This document shows, piece after piece, positions 56,290-64,000 of a stretch of 64,000 nucleotides of DNA. The notes under the pieces were generated by a model. That model searched no databases, had not been told where the DNA came from, and was given only the letters and a program-made list of their open reading frames with translations. A program made the translations under genes and the position numbers. Source of the stretch: Chitinophaga pinensis (GTDB lineage: Bacteria > Bacteroidota > Bacteroidia > Chitinophagales > Chitinophagaceae); the NCBI GenBank assembly GCA_945876095.1, contig CAMCMP010000002.1, positions 1-64,000 of the forward strand, given 5' to 3'. Position 1 is the stretch's first letter. Each line of letters begins with the position of its first letter.

Positions 56290-58686
56290 ATGGATACAGT
56301 AAATTCCAATGACACCTCTTTGCTAGAAAGCTTGAGTTTCGATAATTTTCGTAATGAGGTATTAAATGATTACCGAGTAGCTTGCGAAAGCAGGGAGACT
56401 AGTTTATTGGGACGAAAGGAGGTTTTAACGGGAAAAGCTAAATTTGGCATATTTGGAGATGGCAAGGAGGTGGCTCAGGTGGCTGTTGCTAAATTTTTCA
56501 AGCCAGGTGACTTTAGAGCGGGATATTATCGAGACCAGACATTTATGTTTGCTGCGGGAGTTGCTACGGTGGAACAATATTTTTCTCAATTATTTTCTGA
56601 TCCAAATATTCAGCATGACCCCTTTAGTGCAGGTCGGCAGATGAATGCTCATTTTTCTACTAAAACGGTTGATAAAAAAGGAGATTGGCTTGACTTAGTG
56701 AATATAAAAAACAGTAGTAGTGATATGGCCCCAACTGCAGGTCAAGTGCCCAGAGCATTGGGGTTGGCATTAGCGTCTAAGCTTTTCCGCAATTCTCCAA
56801 TTTACAATAAACATACTCATTTGAGTGATAATGGAAATGAAATTTGTTTTTGTACTATCGGAGATGCATCTACTTCAGAAGGGCATTTTTGGGAAGGAGT
56901 GAATGCTGCTGGAGTATTACAAATTCCACTGGCTGTTTTTATTTGGGATGATGGATATGGTATTTCAGTTCCAAAAGAACTTCAAACTACCAAAGGTTCC
57001 ATTTCAACAGCTATCCGAGGAATGGAAAAAATGGAGGGTACCAATGGAGTTGATATTTACAATTTAAAGGGATGGGATTACGCTGGTATGTGCGAAGTGC
57101 TTGAACCTGCTATTCAGAAAATAAGGGAAACTCACACTCCTGCTATCTTTCACATTGAGGAGATTACTCAACCTCAAGGTCACTCTACCTCTGGAAGCCA
57201 TGAAAGGTATAAAAGCGCCGAACGCTTAGAATGGGAAAAAGAATGGGATTGTAACCTACAAATGAGGAATTGGATATTAGAAAATTCACTCGCAGAGGAG
57301 CAGGAACTCTTGGAAATAGAGATGAATGCAAAACTGATGGTTAAAGAGAGTAAACAAAAAGCTTGGGAAAAATATTTAAGTCCTCTAAAACAACAGGTTC
57401 AAGCTGGCAGTAAGTTAATGAGGGAATTAACAAAGAATTTACCCTCAGAAAATCTGTCTATTATTAATAAAATGGCTGAGGAGTTGGAGGCAAGTAAAGA
57501 GCCGCTTCGTCGTGATTTAATGAAATGCTTAGCTACTTGTTTAGATATTGCAGGTAAAAATACTGCTGCTAAAGGTGTACAAAATTATTATAATGAACTT
57601 GTAGCAAAAAATGCAGATTTGTATAATACATTCCTTTACAATGAAGGGCCAAAGTCTGCTTTGAAAGTGAAAGAAATAAAGCCGGTATTTAACGATGATG
57701 CCAAAATGGTCAATGGTTATGAAGTACTGAATAAATACTTCGATCAGTTATTTGAAAGCAATGACAAGGTAACTGCTTTTGGGGAAGATGTAGGTTTAAT
57801 TGGTGATGTAAACCAGGGATTTAGTGGCCTGCAAGAAAAACATGGTAAACAGCGAATTTTTGATACTGGTATTCGTGAGTTATCGATCATGGGACAAGGA
57901 ATTGGCTTGGCATTGAGAGGATTAAGGCCTATTGCTGAAATCCAATATCTTGATTACATTTTATACGGTCTTCAAACTTTGAGTGACGATTGTGCTACTA
58001 CTCATTATCGAACTGCTGGTGGACAAAGTTGTCCACTCATTGTGCGTACAAGAGGACATCGTTTGGAGGGTATCTGGCACAGCGGATCACCAATGGGAAT
58101 GATCATTAATTCGTTGAGAGGAATGTATATTTGTGTTCCTCGCAATATGGTGCAAGCTGTTGGAATGTACAATACCCTTCTTCAATCCAATGACCCTGCG
58201 TTGGTGATTGAGTGTTTGAATGGTTATCGCCTAAAGGAAAAGCTGCCAACTAATTTACTAACATATACAGTTCCACTTGGAGTTCCAGAGATAGTTAAAG
58301 CGGGCAGAGACATTACCCTAGTTAGCTATGGTGCTACTTTAAGAATAGTAATGGAAGCAGCGGAAACTTTACAAAAAATGCAAATTAGTTGTGAGGTAAT
58401 TGATGTACAAACTTTGTTGCCCTTCGATGTAAATCATCAAATTGTGGAGTCATTAAAGAAAACCAATCGGATTATTTTTGTAGATGAAGATGTACCAGGT
58501 GGCGCAGCTGCATTTATGTTTAATAAGGTAATGGAAGAACAAGCTGGATATAAGTATTTAGATATTTCTCCTAGAACCATCACGGCTAAAGCTCACAGAC
58601 CTTCCTACTCTAGTGATGGCGATTATTTTAGTAAACCAAATACCGAAGATGTTGTTAGAATAGTTAAAGAGATGATGGCTGAATAA
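56290..58686 (+). CDS. Fused 2-oxoacid dehydrogenase E1 (alpha + beta)
   Basis: This 798-residue protein joins the alpha and beta chains of a thiamine-diphosphate E1 enzyme. The alpha half (about residues 1-390) holds the cofactor motif GDASTSEGHFWEGVN. A helical linker follows, then the beta half (about 470-798) with FGEDVGLIGDVNQGFSGLQ and RTRGHRLEG. It decarboxylates pyruvate or a branched-chain 2-oxoacid and passes the acyl group to an E2. The fusion is common in Bacteroidota and fits branched-chain oxoacid dehydrogenase best. No E2 or E3 gene is adjacent, so the exact substrate stays open. Confidence 0.92.
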   Translation: MDTVNSNDTSLLESLSFDNFRNEVLNDYRVACESRETSLLGRKEVLTGKAKFGIFGDGKEVAQVAVAKFFKPGDFRAGYYRDQTFMFAAGVATVEQYFSQLFSDPNIQHDPFSAGRQMNAHFSTKTVDKKGDWLDLVNIKNSSSDMAPTAGQVPRALGLALASKLFRNSPIYNKHTHLSDNGNEICFCTIGDASTSEGHFWEGVNAAGVLQIPLAVFIWDDGYGISVPKELQTTKGSISTAIRGMEKMEGTNGVDIYNLKGWDYAGMCEVLEPAIQKIRETHTPAIFHIEEITQPQGHSTSGSHERYKSAERLEWEKEWDCNLQMRNWILENSLAEEQELLEIEMNAKLMVKESKQKAWEKYLSPLKQQVQAGSKLMRELTKNLPSENLSIINKMAEELEASKEPLRRDLMKCLATCLDIAGKNTAAKGVQNYYNELVAKNADLYNTFLYNEGPKSALKVKEIKPVFNDDAKMVNGYEVLNKYFDQLFESNDKVTAFGEDVGLIGDVNQGFSGLQEKHGKQRIFDTGIRELSIMGQGIGLALRGLRPIAEIQYLDYILYGLQTLSDDCATTHYRTAGGQSCPLIVRTRGHRLEGIWHSGSPMGMIINSLRGMYICVPRNMVQAVGMYNTLLQSNDPALVIECLNGYRLKEKLPTNLLTYTVPLGVPEIVKAGRDITLVSYGATLRIVMEAAETLQKMQISCEVIDVQTLLPFDVNHQIVESLKKTNRIIFVDEDVPGGAAAFMFNKVMEEQAGYKYLDISPRTITAKAHRPSYSSDGDYFSKPNTEDVVRIVKEMMAE

Positions 58687-58809
58687 GAGAAAGTTTAATA
58701 ATGAATGCTTGATTTTATGAAAAGCTAATTGTAATTCATTATTCAATTTTTATAATTAGAAATTCATTTCCACTCAACTACTTTAATTTTTATCATTCAT
58801 AAAATTTGT

Positions 58810-59598
58810 ATGCAAAAGTTAACCCTCTATCAAGTAGACGCCTTTACTAGCCAACCTTTTGGAGGAAATCCTGCGGCAGTTATACCATTACAAAACTGGT
58901 TAGATGATAGATTAATGCAGTCAATAGCAGAAGAAAATAATTTATCTGAAACTGTTTTTTTTGTGCCAAAAGAAAATGGATATCATATCCGATGGTTTAC
59001 TCCTGAATTTGAAATTGATTTATGTGGTCACGCTACCTTAGCAAGTGCATTTGTGCTTTATGAATATTTAGGGTATTCAAAAAATGAATTACTTTTTTAT
59101 TCAAAAAGTGGTGAATTACTAATCACTCGAAAAGGCAATCAATTTCAACTAAATTTCCCCTCCCGTATGCCAGAGAGAGTGACTGAATATCCTGAGCAAC
59201 TTTTATTGGGATTGGGAATAATTGATCCCTTGGGTATTTATAAAAGCCGTGATTATGTTGTAGAAGTTGCTACCGAAAAAGAAGTAATGAATTTGAAAAT
59301 CGATTTGTCTTTTATTAATCAAATTGATGTAGTAGGAATTATAGTAACTGCTCCAGGGAAAGATTGTGATTTCGTTTCTAGATTCTTTATGCCCAATTGT
59401 ACTATTGCTGAAGATCCTGTCACAGGGTCGGCTCATTCAACCCTTATTCCATTTTGGGCAGAAAAGTTGGGCAAGGATTCTTTGCATGCAAAACAGCTAT
59501 CCAAAAGAGGCGGTGAGTTGTGGTGCCAAAACGCAGGCAACAGAGTACTAATGAGCGGTAATTGTGTATTTTATATGAAAGGCGAAATCCAAGTATAA
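58810..59598 (+). CDS. PhzF-family isomerase
   Basis: This 262-residue protein has the two-domain PhzF/diaminopimelate-epimerase-like fold. The catalytic Glu47 lies in NNLSETVFFVPK, with IRWFTPEFEIDLCGHAT and AEDPVTGSAHS further on. PhzF itself isomerises an intermediate of phenazine synthesis. Most family members, like this one outside any phenazine cluster, have unknown substrates. It is a single gene with no clear partner and converges with the YebC gene. Confidence 0.9.
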   Translation: MQKLTLYQVDAFTSQPFGGNPAAVIPLQNWLDDRLMQSIAEENNLSETVFFVPKENGYHIRWFTPEFEIDLCGHATLASAFVLYEYLGYSKNELLFYSKSGELLITRKGNQFQLNFPSRMPERVTEYPEQLLLGLGIIDPLGIYKSRDYVVEVATEKEVMNLKIDLSFINQIDVVGIIVTAPGKDCDFVSRFFMPNCTIAEDPVTGSAHSTLIPFWAEKLGKDSLHAKQLSKRGGELWCQNAGNRVLMSGNCVFYMKGEIQV

Positions 59599-59618
59599 GG
59601 ATGGATTTTATTCTTCTT

Positions 59619-60329
59619 CTATTTCATATTATGATATACCTTCTGAACATCTTCGTCTTGCTCCAGTTTATCAATCAATTTAAATACGTCTTGTGCAGAT
59701 TCTTCATCCAGCTCAGTGGTATTGGTTGGAATCCGAGTAAGTTCTGCAGAGATTACTTCAATCTTTCTTTCTTCTAGGGCTTTTGCCATATGGCCAAATT
59801 CTGTAAAAGTTGCCCTGATAATAATATTTCCTTCACTGTCTTCACCAATTTCTTCTAGGCCAAAGTCGATTAACTCTAACTCTAACTCTTCAATATTTAG
59901 ACCGGAATTTTTAACCTTAAATTCTCCTAATCTGTTAAATGTAAATGCTACACTACCACTAGTACCTAAACTACCACCGCTTTTTGTAAAATGCATTCTC
60001 ACATTTGCAACCGTTCTAGTAGGATTGTCTGTGGCAGTTTCTACTAACAATGCCACTCCATGTGGAGCATATCCTTCATAAGTAATTTCCTCATAATTAC
60101 TCGTGTCTTTGCCCATCGCTCTTTTAATAGCCGCTTCCACACGGTCCTTCGGCATCCCACAAGACTTTGCATTTATGTAGCACCTTCTGAGGGCTGGGTT
60201 GTTATCCGGTTCTGGACCACCATTTTTTACCGCAATAACAATCTCTTTTCCAATTCGGGTAAAGTTTTTGGCCATTTTATCCCAACGGGCAAACATGGAA
60301 CTTTTTCTTACTTCAAATATCCTTCCCAT
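59619..60329 (-). CDS. YebC/PmpR-family protein
   Basis: This 236-residue protein is of the YebC/PmpR type. The conserved N-terminus includes [21 protein letters not shown], then [15 protein letters not shown] and [14 protein letters not shown]. Members act as transcription regulators or, as recently shown for some, as factors that help ribosomes through difficult sequences. The role here is not known. The spacing to the PhzF gene is 20 bp, convergent. Confidence 0.92.
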   Translation of the reverse strand: MGRIFEVRKSSMFARWDKMAKNFTRIGKEIVIAVKNGGPEPDNNPALRRCYINAKSCGMPKDRVEAAIKRAMGKDTSNYEEITYEGYAPHGVALLVETATDNPTRTVANVRMHFTKSGGSLGTSGSVAFTFNRLGEFKVKNSGLNIEELELELIDFGLEEIGEDSEGNIIIRATFTEFGHMAKALEERKIEVISAELTRIPTNTTELDEESAQDVFKLIDKLEQDEDVQKVYHNMK

Positions 60330-60604
60330 AAATTATATTGAGGTTTTTTGATTTGCTACTGAGATAAATAAAGTATTATGCTCTTCAGGAAATACAATTT
60401 GGACCTTTAGCAATGCAAATTTAGGGAAAATCATTTTTTTGTAATCATAATGAGTTTTAAAAACAAGAATAGGTTTGTTGACTACGGAGAAATAGTCTTT
60501 ATTTTTAATTTTTGTAAACGCTGATTGGGATCGTCTTTTCCATGTTTAATTTTAAAAAACACTTTTGGCCAATACCGCAACTTTATTTCCTAATTTTATT
60601 GATC

Positions 60605-62329
60605 ATGAGTCAACCATTGTTATCAGTCCAAAATTTATGCATTGATTTTATTCATGCAGAAAAGGTTGTGCCTGCTGTTAAAAATATTTCTTTTGATTTA
60701 GCAGTGGGAGAAATGATTGCCATTGTTGGTGAATCTGGCTCTGGAAAATCTGTAACCGCTTTGTCGCTCTTGAAATTATTACCCTCTAAAACTTTGATAA
60801 AAGGGCAGCTGTTGTTTTCTAGTAATTTTACAGAAAGGTTTGATCTGATAAAGGCTTCAAATAAAGTAATGAGTAATGTTCGCGGCAATGAGATCGCAAT
60901 GGTATTTCAGGAGCCAATGTCTTGTTTAAATCCTGTATTGACTTGTGGGTATCAAGTTATAGAAGCGATTCAATTGCATCAGCAACTTTCTGCCGAAGAA
61001 GCCAAAAAGAGAGCTATCCATTTATTTGAAAAAGTAAATTTCCCTTTTCCTGAAAGTATAATGAATCGTTATCCTCATCAGTTAAGTGGTGGCCAAAAAC
61101 AACGAGTAATGATTGCAATGGCCATCAGTTGTAATCCTTCATTATTGGTTGCCGATGAACCTACTACTGCATTGGATGTTACAGTACAAAAAACTATTTT
61201 ACAACTAATCAAGCAATTACAAAAGCAGATGGGATTAGGGGTTATTTTTATAACCCATGATTTAGTCATGGTTTCGGAAATCGCAGACAGGGTGATAGTA
61301 ATGTACCAAGGAGAAATTGTAGAACAGGGAATTGCAACTGAAGTATTACAATATCCAAAACATCCATATACGAGGGCATTGTTGTCTTGTAGGCCTTCAT
61401 TACACCAAAGAGGAGAAAGGCTTCCAGTGGTAAGTGATTTTTTAGATTCTCAAAATAAATGGAGGGAAGAATCGATATTATATGATAATATTTCTAGTAG
61501 ATTATTTAATAATATTAATTCCGAAGTTGTTTTGCAGGTAGATAATCTTGCGATGTATTATTCTAATAAAAAAAGTTGGTTTAGAAAATCAACTCCAATA
61601 ATGAAGGCGCTTGATGGGATAAATTTAAAGATCAAAAAGGGAGAAATCGTAGGTTTGGTAGGTGAGAGTGGTTGTGGAAAAACTACATTGGTCAGGGCGA
61701 TCCTACAACTGATAAAACCTAGTTCAGGTAAAATTATTTTGAATGGAATTGACCTTACAGAATTAACTAAAGTTGAAATGAGGTCAATTAGAAAAGATTT
61801 ACAAATCGTTTTTCAGGATCCTTATGGGTCATTAAATCCTCGACTTACCATTGGAGAAGCAATTGAAGAGCCGCTGAAAGTATATGGTGTTTTTAAAAAT
61901 CAGCAGCTAAGAAAAAACAGGGTGTTAGAATTGCTTGATAAAGTGAAGTTGCAACCCGAACATTTTAATCGATATCCTCATGAATTTAGTGGAGGTCAGC
62001 GACAGCGAATTTGCATAGCTAGAGCCTTGGCATTAAATCCTTCTTTTTTAATATTTGATGAAAGCGTTAGCGCTTTAGATGTCAGTGTTCAAGCCCAGAT
62101 TCTTAATTTACTGAACGAGCTAAGACTTGAATTTGGATTTACGGCCATTTTTATTTCCCATGATCTGTCGGTAGTTCGTTATATCAGCGACCGAATTATA
62201 GTGATGGAGAAAGGCAAAATCATTGAAGAGGGAAGCGCTGAAGATATTTGGTTTTCTCCCCAAAATGAGTATACTAAAAAGTTGATTTCCTCAATACCTG
62301 GCAATGGGCTAACTGATAGCAGGGTATAG
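60605..62329 (+). CDS. Double ABC ATPase of a peptide/nickel-type importer
   Basis: This 574-residue protein carries two complete ABC ATPase domains in one chain, like YejF or a DppD-DppF fusion. The first has Walker A GESGSGKS at residues 42-49 and the signature QLSGGQKQR. The second has GESGCGKTT near 352 and EFSGGQRQR. The oligopeptide-binding-type C-terminal extension (HPYTRALLSCRPS) follows the first domain. It would power peptide or related solute uptake, but no permease or binding protein is next to it. The frame is open from 60542; I use MSQPLL at 60605 because the family starts there. Confidence 0.93.
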   Translation: MSQPLLSVQNLCIDFIHAEKVVPAVKNISFDLAVGEMIAIVGESGSGKSVTALSLLKLLPSKTLIKGQLLFSSNFTERFDLIKASNKVMSNVRGNEIAMVFQEPMSCLNPVLTCGYQVIEAIQLHQQLSAEEAKKRAIHLFEKVNFPFPESIMNRYPHQLSGGQKQRVMIAMAISCNPSLLVADEPTTALDVTVQKTILQLIKQLQKQMGLGVIFITHDLVMVSEIADRVIVMYQGEIVEQGIATEVLQYPKHPYTRALLSCRPSLHQRGERLPVVSDFLDSQNKWREESILYDNISSRLFNNINSEVVLQVDNLAMYYSNKKSWFRKSTPIMKALDGINLKIKKGEIVGLVGESGCGKTTLVRAILQLIKPSSGKIILNGIDLTELTKVEMRSIRKDLQIVFQDPYGSLNPRLTIGEAIEEPLKVYGVFKNQQLRKNRVLELLDKVKLQPEHFNRYPHEFSGGQRQRICIARALALNPSFLIFDESVSALDVSVQAQILNLLNELRLEFGFTAIFISHDLSVVRYISDRIIVMEKGKIIEEGSAEDIWFSPQNEYTKKLISSIPGNGLTDSRV

Positions 62330-62519
62330 AATAATATCTTCGATATTGAAAGGGTCTATTTATTAAATGGCACTAGATTTTATTAAATCTGGGTAAAAAT
62401 GATTAACTTCGCGCTCTTTAAAATCATGCCGTAACATGATAAGTGCCTTAATAGGCTACATATCTCTGTAATTCTTGCAGTACAAGGTTTGATTATCACT
62501 TAAAAAATTATTGATCAAT

Positions 62520-63569
62520 ATGAAATTAAGCCAATTTCGATTCGACCTTCCCCTAAATCTAATTGCTCAAAATCCCACAAAGAGAAGAGAAGATAGCCGA
62601 ATGATGGTGGTTCATCGTAAGACAGGTGTGATCGAAGACCGAAATTTTCGTGACATTATCGAGTATTTCGATGACAAGGATGTGATGGTTGTAAATAACA
62701 CCAAAGTGTTTCCAGCCAGAATGTATGGTCGTAAAGAGAAAACAGGTGCCAAAATAGAAGTGTTTTTGTTAAGGGAACTTAACAAACCCAACCGGTTGTG
62801 GGATGTAATTGTTGATCCAGCTCGTAAAATTCGTGTGGGTAATAAATTATATTTTGGTGAGAATGATGAGCTAGTTGCCGAAGTAATTGATAATACGACT
62901 AGTCGTGGTCGTACGATTCGTTTTTTGTGGGATGGGACAGAAGATGAGTTTAGGGTAATGCTTGATTTTATGGGAGAAACTCCATTGCCAAAATACATCA
63001 AGCGCAAGCCTGATGAAGAAGACAAGGAACGATATCAAACAGTATATGCAAAGCATGAAGGCGCTGTAGCAGCACCCACTGCAGGTTTGCACTACAGCAA
63101 GGAGTTAATTAAAAGACTTGAAATTAAAGGTATTCGATTTGCAGAAGTTACCCTTCATACCGGCTTAGGTACTTTTAGACCGATAGAGGTAGAGGATTTG
63201 AGTAAGCACAAAATGGATGCTGAATATTATGGTATTGATGAAACGGCTTGTCAGATAGTTAATAAGGCTAGGTCAGAAGGAAGAAGAATCTGTTCGGTAG
63301 GAACCACTACAATGCGAACAATGGAATCTTCTTTTACTGCACAAAAATTATTAAAGCCTTCTGAAGGTTGGACTAATATTTTTATTCATCCTCCTTATAA
63401 TTTCTCTATTGCAGATGCTTTGGTTACTAATTTTCATTTACCTAAAACCAGTTTATTGATAATGACTTGTGCTTTTGCCGGATATGAATTGATGATGGAA
63501 TCGTATAAAAAAGCAATCAAAGATAAATATCGCTTCTTCAGCTATGGAGATGCCATGTTGGTTATTTAG
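62520..63569 (+). CDS. queA: S-adenosylmethionine:tRNA ribosyltransferase-isomerase
   Basis: QueA transfers and rearranges the ribose of SAM onto 7-aminomethyl-deazaguanine in tRNA to make epoxyqueuosine. The 349-residue protein has the family marks [16 protein letters not shown], then [15 protein letters not shown] and the segment [23 protein letters not shown] sequence and [15 protein letters not shown] follow. The ATG at 62520 matches the family start; a TTG at 62511 adds three residues. In relatives queA often follows truB, but here it stands after the ABC gene. Confidence 0.97.
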   Translation: MKLSQFRFDLPLNLIAQNPTKRREDSRMMVVHRKTGVIEDRNFRDIIEYFDDKDVMVVNNTKVFPARMYGRKEKTGAKIEVFLLRELNKPNRLWDVIVDPARKIRVGNKLYFGENDELVAEVIDNTTSRGRTIRFLWDGTEDEFRVMLDFMGETPLPKYIKRKPDEEDKERYQTVYAKHEGAVAAPTAGLHYSKELIKRLEIKGIRFAEVTLHTGLGTFRPIEVEDLSKHKMDAEYYGIDETACQIVNKARSEGRRICSVGTTTMRTMESSFTAQKLLKPSEGWTNIFIHPPYNFSIADALVTNFHLPKTSLLIMTCAFAGYELMMESYKKAIKDKYRFFSYGDAMLVI

Positions 63570-63586
63570 AAGCTAATCTAATTTGT

Positions 63587-63619
63587 AAACTCTCCTAATT
63601 GGGGGAGTTTTTTTTTGCT
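63587..63619 (+). terminator. Terminator of queA
   Basis: AAACTCTCC and GGGGAGTTT form a nine-pair stem (one G-T pair) followed by nine or more T. It lies 17 bases after the queA stop. Confidence 0.85.
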
Positions 63620-63730
63620 CATTATTTTTAAGTGAAGCCTTTCGAGGTTTTTTAAAATGTAAACTTTAAAAATAATCTTAGGTTTTTTGTTAAAATGAAA
63701 TTCAGTAACTTGGTTTTCAAACCAATTATT

Positions 63731-64000
63731 ATGACAAAGATTCAGCAATTGCTTTCTGCCTATGGAGAGAGTCATACCAATAGAACCAACAAAGCAATCC
63801 ATTGGATTTGTGTACCTACTATCTTTTTTTCGATTGTCGGATTTTTGTACGGGATAGAGATACCTTATCAAATTGCAGGTATTCAGCTAAACCTTGCCAT
63901 GGTAATTATGTTGGTTTTAGTTGTTTACTATTTTGTACTTAGCAAAACTCTTTGGATAGGGATGCTTTTTTTTGGAATTCTTTGTTTATGGTTTTGTTAT
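63731..64000 (+). CDS. Mpo1/DUF962-like membrane protein (partial)
   Basis: Ninety codons are visible before the window ends. The sequence starts MTKIQQLLSAYGESHTNRTNK and continues AIHWICVPTIFFSIVGFLYG. Further hydrophobic helices follow. This is the N-terminus of the Mpo1-like (DUF962, YGL010w) family. In yeast, Mpo1 is an iron-dependent dioxygenase in 2-hydroxy fatty acid breakdown during sphingolipid metabolism. The His residues of the first helix are present. With the PAP2/SMS-like gene at 390, it is a second hint of sphingolipid chemistry. A second palindrome, TTGGTTT-tc-AAACCAA, lies just upstream. Confidence 0.85.
   Translation, partial: MTKIQQLLSAYGESHTNRTNKAIHWICVPTIFFSIVGFLYGIEIPYQIAGIQLNLAMVIMLVLVVYYFVLSKTLWIGMLFFGILCLWFCY

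Noticed and set aside
56290..58686. Fused E1 as a misassembly of two genes
   Set aside because: Alpha/beta E1 fusions are common in Bacteroidota and the linker is in frame with normal composition.
62612..63025. 137-codon minus-strand open frame opposite queA
   Set aside because: queA has full family motifs in this stretch, so the frame is a shadow.

Overview
The window is an AT-rich chromosomal segment of a Bacteroidota bacterium, most likely from the Chitinophagaceae or a near relative. The evidence is the gldK-gldL-gldM-gldN block (type IX secretion and gliding motility), Bacteroidota-only families (DUF4271, DUF3098), a fused alpha/beta E1 dehydrogenase, repeated TAnnTTTG-type -7 promoter boxes, and little sign of Shine-Dalgarno sequences. 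It is mostly dense housekeeping DNA. I see no rRNA, tRNA, CRISPR array, prophage, transposase or defence island.

Layout. 1-4541: a small DUF5679-like protein, a PAP2/sphingomyelin-synthase-like membrane protein, and mfd. 4773-16505: a ferredoxin-NADP reductase-like flavoprotein, then nuoA-B-C-D-H-I-J-K-L-M-N and a small unknown gene. The NADH-input genes nuoE, nuoF and nuoG are missing from their usual place between nuoD and nuoH. 16507-22061 (minus strand): glyS, a MazG-like pyrophosphatase, dtd, lpxD, a fatty-acid desaturase and an LpxL-like acyltransferase. 22313-32579: a YcxB-like protein, a GNAT acetyltransferase, acpP-fabF-rnc, gpsA, hemW, DUF4271, hemD and a DUF255 thioredoxin-fold protein. 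32717-37547: gldKLMN. 37675-45134: HIT, ruvC, an LPG-synthase-like membrane protein with a DUF3108 partner, an MBL hydrolase with an MFS transporter, uppP, DUF3098 and ftsX. 45419-53551: leuS, a cytosolic-looking M23 protein, a repeat-rich gap, dxs, pirin and scpA. 53682-54094: a broken mscL. 54211-64000: an EamA transporter, DUF1573 with an Lcl-like protein, fused E1, PhzF, YebC, a double ABC ATPase, queA and a partial Mpo1-like gene.

How the genes work together. Envelope building is well represented: lpxD, the LpxL-like acyltransferase, uppP, ftsX, acpP/fabF and gpsA. Energy metabolism is represented by an 11-gene complex I and the E1 enzyme. Surface secretion and motility are represented by GldKLMN.

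The points most worth a second look are the decayed mscL gene, the complex I operon without its NADH module beside an FNR-like gene, a set of genes whose -7 box sits only 4-8 nt before the start codon (suggesting leaderless mRNAs), and a palindromic repeat cluster between the M23 gene and dxs. I did not find a clearly new multi-gene system.
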